From Protea cynaroides (taxonomy: Eukaryota; Streptophyta; Magnoliopsida; Proteales; Proteaceae): a DNA stretch of 64,000 nt. A program made the position numbers and the translations under genes. This document shows positions 56,789 to 64,000 of the stretch, piece by piece. Each line of letters starts with the position of its first letter. The first letter of the stretch is position 1. Below the pieces are notes generated by a model. The model was not told where the DNA came from. It saw nothing but the letters and a program-made list of their open reading frames with translations, and ran no database searches. The stretch is from contig CM053266.1 in the NCBI GenBank assembly GCA_028583415.1, positions 97,082,377-97,146,376 of the forward strand, read 5' to 3'.

Positions 56789-57562
56789 ATGGCCCGGTTT
56801 GAGATTTTCTTTGATTGTAACATTGACTGGGAAGATACTGAGAAGACACCGGCAAAAGAGCAAAGAGGAGAGATACAATCTGAGGCAGATACAGTTGACA
56901 TCGGTAACTTGTTCGAGGAAGATCAAGTGATGACACTCACCGGAGGAAACCAAAATGAAGAGCCAAATCCACAACAACTGATCTATCCCTTCAACGGTGT
57001 GATCCCAAACTGGAGTTGCTTAGATAGTTTTGTCTACACCAATGCTGAGTCATGTATTCCTAGTATGGCCATGTTTGTGCCCATAGTAGAAGAGTCAATA
57101 GATAGGAATGAGTCCTTTTCCAGCTTTAAGTCCGCTCCATTAGGATCCACTTCTTCTGTACCACTGTTATCCATAATTAATAAAGATGATATTTCTTATT
57201 ACTCTGTGTCTACATCTTCCATTCCAATTTTAAGCTCTAACTCTAACAATGATGAATATGATGAAATCCCTATTGAAATACAACGACAAGTTGAAATCTC
57301 AGAAGAGAAGAAGACCCAACCTACTAGTGAAGACTTCTTAATGATCAATCTAGGTACAGTTGAGGAGCCTCGTGAGATCAAGATTGGCACTACCCTGACT
57401 AAAGAGGAGGCAGCCCTGATGACAGAATTGCTAATAGAGTACCAAGAAGTGTTTGCTTGGTCCTATGAGGACATGCCCGGAATTGATCCTGAAGTTATGC
57501 AACACAAGATACCTTTGTTCCCGAAAGCAAAGCCACATAAACAGAAGTTGAGAAGGCTATGA
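56789..57562 (+). pseudogene. Element C linker upstream of RT
   Basis: 257 codons, acidic and Ser-rich. EIFFDCNIDWEDTEKTP, GVIPNWSCLDSFVYTNAE, then MTELLIEYQEVFAWSYEDMP, which is the conserved entry to Ty3/gypsy RT ('F.WS..DMPG'). Ends in TGA at 57560 where an Arg codon is likely (CGA to TGA). The next frame continues without shift into RT. Confidence 0.75.
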
Positions 57563-58350
57563 CTTGAATGGACATTAAAGGTCAAAGAGGACATAATAAA
57601 GCAATTGGATGCAGGATTCTTAGAAATAACCAAGTACCCTGAGTGGTTGGCAAACATTGTGATTGTACCAAAGAAGGACGGACAGTTGAGGGTATGCATG
57701 GATTATCGAAACCTAAACAAAGCAAGCCCTAAGGATGATTTTCCGCTACCCAAGATTGACATTTTGGTGGAGAATACGGCAGGACATGCATTACTATCAT
57801 TTATGGATGGATTCCCAGGGTACAACCAAATAAAGATGGCACCTGAAGATAAAGCCAAGACTACTTTCACCACGGACTGGGGCACCTATTGTTATACTGT
57901 AATGCCATTCGGGTTGAAGAACGTCGGGGCGACATATCAAAGAATGGCCACAACCATATTACATGATATGATCCACAAAGAGGTTGAGGTGTACGTTGAC
58001 GATATGATTGTAAAATCTGTTACCCGTAAAGGCCACATACTCGCACTCAGAGCATTCTTTGAGAGGATTAAACAATATAAGTTGAGACTGAACTCGTAAA
58101 AATGTGCGTTCAGAATGACAGCAGGGAAGATGTTGGGCTTCATGGTTAGCTGCAGAGGCATTGAGATAGATCCATCAAAAATCAAAGCTATAATAGAGAT
58201 GCCACCACCAAGGATTGAAAAAGAAATAAGGGGTATTTTAAGAAGATTACAGTACATAAACAGATTCATTGCACACCTCACGGCCAAATGTGAGCCAATA
58301 TTTAAGCTGTTGAGGAAGAATCAGCCAAACACCTGGAACCCTTAATGTCA
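57563..58350 (+). pseudogene. Element C reverse transcriptase
   Basis: EWLANIVIVPKKDGQLRVCM, PLPKIDILVENTAGHALLSF, MPFGLKNVGATYQRM and EVEVYVDDMIVKSV: YVDD intact (about 57990). Stops at 58097 and 58343 correspond to Gln codons in T1 (NPQKC, NPQCQ). Then GFMVSCRGIEIDPSKIKAII and the thumb/connection part. Confidence 0.9.
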
Positions 58351-58840
58351 AATGGCATTCGAGAAGATCAAGACATATCTGATGAATCCACCGGTCCTCG
58401 TACCCCTAGTGGCTGGGAGACCCCTGCTACTATACTTGTCAATATTGGACAATTCTATGGGAACAATGCTTGTGCAACATGACTCAGATGGGCGAACAGA
58501 GAAAGCCATCTACTACTTAAGCAAGAAGTTCACCGGATATGAAGCCAATTACACCTCATTGGAGAAGACATGTACTGCTTTAGTTTGGGTAACAAAGAGA
58601 TTGAGGCATTACATGCTCACATATCATATCATACTAATCTCGCGGATGGATCCATTGAAATACTTATTCGAGAAGCCTGCCCTTACAGGAAGAATGGCCA
58701 GATGGTTACTGCTTTTATCAGAGTTTGACATCACATACACCACCCAGAAGTCCAAAAAAGGGAGTGCGATAGCTGAACATTTGTCTGCGCATCCAGTAGA
58801 AGATAGTTTCCAACACTTAGAAGATGTGTTTCCAGATGAG
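58351..58840 (+). pseudogene. Element C RNase H (Ty3/gypsy type)
   Basis: RPLLLYLSILDNSMGTMLVQ, AIYYLSKKFTGYEANYTSLE, TALVWVTKRLRHYMLTYHI, DPLKYLFEKPALTGRMARW and LLLSEFDITYTTQKSKKGSA. In frame with RT. Residues at the catalytic sites are those of the degenerate first RNase H typical of Tat elements. Confidence 0.85.
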
Positions 58841-59200
58841 GAGGTACATGTGACTCAAGAAGATAGACAAACAGATACATGGCTTATGTTCTTTGATGGA
58901 GCAGCCAATCACAGAGGATACGATGCAGGAGTGATATTCATAGACCCAGATGTTGTATTTATACTATTTGCCTTCCGTTTGAAGTTTGGTTGCACAAACA
59001 ATATTGCAAAATATGAAGCATGTATTATGAGTTTAAAAGCGGCATTAGCCATTGGCGTCGAGAAATTGAAAGTATATTGTGATTCCACGATTGTGATTTA
59101 TCAAGTCAGAGAAGATTGGAGGACCAAAGATGAAAAGTTGATACCCTACAAGGAATGTGCAATGGCATTGGCCCAAAGCTTTGAGCAGATATAGTTTGAC
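58841..59200 (+). pseudogene. Element C second (archaeal-type) RNase H
   Basis: WLMFFDGAANHRGYDAGVIF (catalytic Asp), CTNNIAKYEACIMSLKAALA (Glu of the YEA motif) and KLKVYCDSTIVIYQV (Asp). Followed by a stop at 59192 then DTNTYADALATLESM, the C-terminal Asp-bearing motif. The second RNase H defines the Tat lineage. Confidence 0.85.
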
Positions 59201-60607
59201 TACTCACTCAGAGATACTAATACATACGCTGATGCATTGGCCACCCTAGAATCAATGATTGGAGATGATCCAGTAGAAAAGATCAAACCTTTGATAATTG
59301 AAAGAAAAACATAGCCTGCACACATGGTTGAAATCAATGCCTTGACAGTCGATGGTCGCCCTTGGTTGACGCCAATTATGGACTTCATCAAAGAAGAAAA
59401 GTACCCCATCGATGCTTCGGTGGGAGATAATAAATTCTTGAGAAGATATGCCTCTCAATCTATGTTGTGCGAAGACATCTTGTACAAGCAATCTTATGAA
59501 GGAATACATCTAGTTTGTGTTGATGAAGAGCAAGCACAGAATGTCATCGAGTAAGTACACCAAGGAGTATGTGGTCCCCATATGAATGCTAGAATGCTTG
59601 CAAAGAAGATCCTCTGATTGGGGTACTTCTGGAACACAATGGAGGCAGACTGTGTAGAATATGTGAAGAAATGCCACAAATGCCAAATATTCGCCAATTT
59701 GATACATGTACCTACGACAGAATTGCACACACTCAGCTCCCCAAGGCCTTTCTCGACTTAGGGCATTAATGTGATAGGCAAGATACATCCTAAAGCATCA
59801 AGTGGACAGGAGTTTATTTTGGTAGCTATTGATTATTTTACGAAATGGGTGGAAGCTCAGGCATATGCAAAGCTCATAGCAAACAAAGTGGCAAAATTCC
59901 TACAAGACTAGATCATCTGTCGACATGGGGTGCCTCAAGCTCTTATTTCTGACCAAGGACAACACTTCAGGGGTAAAGTGGAGGAACTGTGTGACAAATT
60001 CCACATCAAGAGGCATATATCCTCCCCATATAGACCACAAACAAATGGGGCAGTTGAAGCGGCCAATAAGAACATAAAAGTTATTTTACAAAAGATGGAA
60101 CAAGCCAATGCTGATTTCGCAGATAAACTCCCATATACACTTTGGGCTTACAGAACCTCAATTAAAACATCTACTGGGGCAACACCTTACTCTATGGTCT
60201 ATGGCATGGAAGCAGTACTCCCTGTTGAGTTGGAGGTGCAATCACTAAGGGTAGCGATGGAATGCAAGATCCCCGAGACAGAATGGCTTCAAGCTAGATA
60301 TGACGAATTGAGCCTCATAGATGAAAGAAGAATCAAGGTGACAGACAACATAAAGAAGTACCAGCAAAGAATAGCAAATACATTCAACAAGAAAGTCCGA
60401 ATCCGACATTTAGCAGTTGATGATTTAGTGCTGAAGGAGCAGAGAACACCAACACATGATCCAAGGGGTAAGTTTTGTCCATACTAGAACGGACCATATA
60501 TCGTCAAGGAAATATTGCCAGGGAAGGTTGTTCGTCTGACTGATCTGAATGGAGATGAATTACAATACTTGATAAATCTGGATCAAGTAAAGCAGAATTA
60601 CGTGTAG
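59201..60607 (+). pseudogene. Element C integrase
   Basis: Zinc region HQGVCGPHMNARMLAKKIL ... CHKCQIFANL; core AIDYFTKWVEAQAYAK (Asp), LISDQGQHFRGK (Asp), YRPQTNGAVEAANKNIK (Glu), all catalytic residues kept; C-terminal NKKVRIRHLAVDDLVLKEQR and NGPYIVKEILPGKVVRLTDL. Ends TAG 60605. Stops at 59312, 59552, about 59614, 59758, 59909 and 60485 are the only breaks; the frame is unshifted from 56789. Confidence 0.9.
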
Positions 60608-61490
60608 CCTACATACTGCAAAAAAAAAGTGTGGACAAGTTTCCTTTTACAAGATTGGGGCAAGCAAACTTAGCCATGTGGTAAGTCTCACAGTAAGGTT
60701 GGACAAGATTCTCAGACAAGACAACTTTCATCATAAAGGGATAATACATTAGTTCATCAATTGTTTGGGAAAGGAATTCTTGACTTTAGGCAACAACTCT
60801 ATCCCCGTCCAACAATCCGATGGTTTTTTCTAGAGTTTCACATCATGCCTTTGTTTTACATCTCTGACATGACTCTTGTGAGCATGCCACTCTGAAAAAT
60901 AATCATAACAACTCTGATCGAAACTCACATCGTCCGTTCATTAATCCAAATGGTGTCCAAGAGTTTTATTGGTCCATCCTTCCTAAGACAAAATGGCATC
61001 TCCTAGTGGGGATCAAGCCATTCCTCATAAACAATCAAACACTCTCCCAGATGACTGACACATTTGGAATAGTTTCTTATCAGCCTATCCAGGCCATTGA
61101 TTTCTCTCACACTGTCAGTTGGCTCAAAAATTTAAGTTCAGACATGGTAATACAATATAAATATGTGCATTAGTAGAAGTGTGGTCAGAACGAGTTTGAG
61201 TAATTACGACCTATGAAAATCCGTTGGATATGCTCATGACCTATGTTGTTGTGGATTTGCACATTTATAGGTATCCTTCGGTAACGTGCTCACGTTTGAT
61301 TAGTTTATAGATGGAATACTGCATGGAAAAAAAAACATAACAAAAATCCCAAACTACGCGGAACTTGATTCCGGAGGGATGGAAATCCCAAAGGATACGT
61401 AGGCAATTTGGGACATCCCAAATTCGGTCCAAAGGCTATATACATCCAGGGGCTACATAGCCAAAGGCTATACATCTAGAGGTTACAAAT
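60608..61490 (+). other. 3' non-coding stretch of element C
   Basis: No credible protein. Unlike T1, no DUF7745-like ORF is visible downstream of integrase here. Confidence 0.5.
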
Positions 61491-61494
61491 CCAG

Positions 61495-61810
61495 AGCACA
61501 AAGCACAGCTACAGTTACATTATGAGCAGCCTTGAGCCAAAGTCATAGACTAGATAAGGTCGCTACTCAAGAAGCTTGATAGTTACAGTTACATCATGAG
61601 CAGTCTTGAGCTAAAGTCATAGACCTGATAAGGTCGCTACTCAAGAAGCTTGACAGTTATAGTTACATCATGAGCGGTCTTGAGCTAAAGTCACAGACCT
61701 GATGCGGTCGCTACTCAAGAAGCTTGACAGTTACAGTTACATTACAACTGGTCTTGAGCTAAAGCCACAAACCTGATGAGGTCGCTACTCAAGGAGCTTG
61801 ACATCTACAA
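61495..61810 (+). repeat. 74-bp tandem repeats, four copies, upstream of C PPT
   Basis: GTCGCTACTCAAG recurs at 61559, 61633, 61707 and 61781, exactly 74 bases apart. Units also hold ACAGTTACATCATGAGCAG and CTTGAGCTAAAGTCA. Confidence 0.92.
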
Positions 61811-61907
61811 TTGTTTGTTGTACTATATTAGAATCCAGATCAAGTACAGAATAATGCAAAAATGTGGTTCTTTTATCTTTAGCCTTCAATTGGTAACAAT
61901 CTCAGCT

Positions 61908-61916
61908 AAAGAGGGG
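61908..61916 (+). other. PPT of element C
   Basis: AAAGAGGGG followed by CATC and the LTR start TGTAAGCACCCC. Confidence 0.85.
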
Positions 61917-61920
61917 CATC

Positions 61921-62961
61921 TGTAAGCACCCCATTTTTGCCACCCTCAGCATATGTAAACCTATATGGCAGGTTTTTGACTTTAACCCAAAGATTTGTGA
62001 TTCTCTAATGAACCCCACAGCAAGGTCATGGGCTATTACCTACTTGGAGGTATAGGTCGGGAAATTTTCTTCGAAATGAAACCAGAAACATCAAATTCTG
62101 ACATCAAACAAGGAAGATATCGCAGTTTCAAAATGTAAGGGCATTTACGTAATTATCGTATGATGCATGCATTATCATTTAAACTTCATGTCATCATATC
62201 TTGGTCATTTGATATCGAAATTGGATGATTCAAAGTCTAATATTCCTTATTTTCAGTACTCTTAAAGTGGACGTGAAAAATCCCAGACAAGGGTCACCGG
62301 TGGGCCCATGCAAGCTTTCATGCAAAATTATCGTTAGAACTTCAAAGCTTCATATCTTTGTCGTTCTATGTCGGATTCAAATGATTCCAAGGCCATTATT
62401 CTTCATTTGTGATGTTCTACAAAGTGGACGTGGAAAATCATGGGTAGAAATCTCTGAAGGGTCCCATGCAAAATTACACATGGAAATAGTCATTTGATCT
62501 TTGAAAATTCATATTTTGGTTACCCCATATCCAAATCAGGTGATTTCATTTTCATTATGTTCCATTTTTAGTACTCTACAAAGTGGACATAAAGGATTTT
62601 CGATAGAAGTCCCCGAAGGATCCCATGCAGAATGGTCAGCCAAATTATTGATAATTGGTCTGCTTAAACTTCAAAAATTCATAAGTTGGCTATTTTATTT
62701 CCAAATGAGGTGATTCAAGTTTTAATATTCTTCATTTTTCGTGTCCTACAAAGTGAACGTAGAAAATTTAGAATTGATGCTATAAAAAAACACCATGTGG
62801 AATGGTGGCAGAAATGAACTATGAAATGTCAAGCTTGGTCTAAACCAATTTTATCCAGCTTAGTTTAACTTAGCCCGGCCCAACTCAGACCAATCCAGAC
62901 CAAGTCACGTCAGCCCATATGCATGCATTCTTTTATATGTGTATAATGTATAATATATTAT

Positions 62962-63023
<62 letters not shown>

Positions 63024-63040
63024 TATGGGTATATCATATA

Positions 63041-63084
<44 letters not shown>

Positions 63085-64000
63085 TATTATAGGAAAGAGA
63101 AAGGAAAGAGAGGGCATGGAAAGAGAGAGAATAGAGAGGCCGTGGAAAGAGAGAGGAAAGAGAGGCCGTGGAAAGAGAGAGGGAGAAGAAAAAAGGAAAG
63201 AAAAAAAAGAAAGAAGAAGAAAAAAATGTGGAAGAAGAAGGAGGAAAGAGAAAACGAAGGAAGAGAAGAAGGAAAGAGAGAAAGGAAAGAGAGAAGGGAT
63301 TTTCTAGAAGAAGAAGGAGAAAAAGGAAAGAAAGAAAGGAGAAAAAACGTGGAGAAAGGGGAAGGAAGAGAAGAAAGGAAGGAAGAAGAAAAGGAAAGAA
63401 GGAATTTTCTGGAGGAAGGAAAGAGAGAAAGGAAAAAGAGAAGGGATTTTTTAGAAGAAGAAGGAGAAAAAGGAAAGAAACGAAAAAAAAAATGTGGAGA
63501 GGAAGGAGAAAAAGGAAGGAAGAGATGAAAGGAAAGAAGAAAAAAAAAGATTTTTTCAGAAGAAAAAAAGAAAAGGAAGGAAGTGAGAAGAGGAGAGAGA
63601 GAGAGAGAAGTTTTCTACTCTAGAAAACGTGAGAGAAAGAGAGGGAGGAGAAAAAATGTGGAGAGGGAGGAGAAAAGCATATATAGGCCAAGAGAAAGAG
63701 AGAATGATCTTTTTTCCAGACCACAAGAGTAAGAGGACATGAGTGAGAGAGAGAGAGGACGTGAGAAAGGGAGAAGAGAGAGAAGAAGAGAAAAGAGAAA
63801 AAAACAGAAGAGAAGAGAAAAAGAGAAGAGAGAAAGGAGCAGAGAAAAAAAGGAGGATTCGCTTTTAATGATCTTTGTACGATCTCCAAATATCCTACAT
63901 CGATGGTTTCGCTCCATTCGAGCACAAGGTTAGTACCCTAAAAAAATTTAGAGGTCTTTAGAATGCTCGAATGTCAATTGTGCTTGAAAAGGGTTTATTT
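61921..64000 (+). repeat. 3' LTR of element C (first 2.1 kb)
   Basis: Matches 47968-50107 along its whole visible length, with length changes in the (TA)n run and in the purine tract. Runs off the window. Confidence 0.92.
63678..63687 (+). promoter_or_regulatory. TATA box of C 3' LTR
   Basis: CATATATAGG within the purine tract, equivalent to 49793-49800. Confidence 0.5.

Larger units (their letters stand above)
47968..64000 (+). mobile_element. Element C: Tat/Ogre-like retrotransposon, 16 kb visible, 3' end outside window
   Basis: 5' LTR 47968-52665, PBS 52667-52684, gag, protease, RT, RNase H, second RNase H, integrase, PPT, and the first 2080 bases of the 3' LTR (61921 onward). Very long LTRs, the tRNA-Arg-type PBS and the duplicated RNase H place it in the Tat lineage. 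LTR starts differ at about 11% of ~195 compared bases. It is inserted in T1 gag; the base run before it is GGGGC (presumed TSD, partner out of view). Confidence 0.9.

Overview
The window is nuclear DNA of a flowering plant from a gene-poor, repeat-rich region. I find no host gene, rRNA, tRNA or CRISPR array. Almost every base can be assigned to LTR retrotransposons of the Ty3/gypsy superfamily inserted into one another. Evidence is by eye: LTR termini (TG...CA), target-site duplications (TSDs), primer-binding sites (PBS), polypurine tracts (PPT), protein motifs, and comparison of copies inside the window.

Two lineages are present. (i) Chromovirus, Tekay/Del-like: 2.2-2.4 kb LTRs, initiator-tRNA-Met-type PBS, gag-pro-RT-RNaseH-INT ending in a chromodomain-like tail. 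These are element F (1-5886, minus strand, partial, most diverged), A (5887-9084, minus, partial), B (15705-27426, minus, full length), D (30691-44901, minus, full length) and E (32159-34381, plus, a solo LTR). (ii) Tat/Ogre-like: LTRs of about 4.7-5.8 kb, a second archaeal-type RNase H, and in C a tRNA-Arg-type PBS. These are T1 (minus strand, split into 9085-15704, 27427-30690 and 44902-47967) and C (47968 to beyond 64000, plus).

Reading the joins gives a nest up to five deep: E is in the 3' LTR of D (TSD CTACG), D is in the RNase H of T1 (TSD GACTA), T1 is in the pol of A, and A is in the 5' LTR of F. B also sits in T1 (TSD AACAC/AATAC), in an accessory ORF, and C sits in T1 gag. All protein genes are broken by stops and frameshifts. 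The breaks differ: B keeps its zinc knuckle but has lost key protease and integrase residues, D the reverse, and T1 has lost its gag core, protease and an RT aspartate.

Three things go beyond ordinary retrotransposon annotation. First, the Tekay-like LTRs carry a small conserved reading frame, ending in a Cys-rich tail in B, D and E, just after a conserved splice-acceptor-like site and about 1.3-1.4 kb after a conserved donor-like site. Second, F, B and D each carry a long antisense gene between the 5' LTR and gag, resembling the plant 'putative transposon protein' domain. Third, between that gene and the PBS lies a hairpin whose loop is constant while its outer stem changes on both sides. 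T1 has a different accessory ORF downstream of integrase. These are reported as candidates; no homology search was possible.
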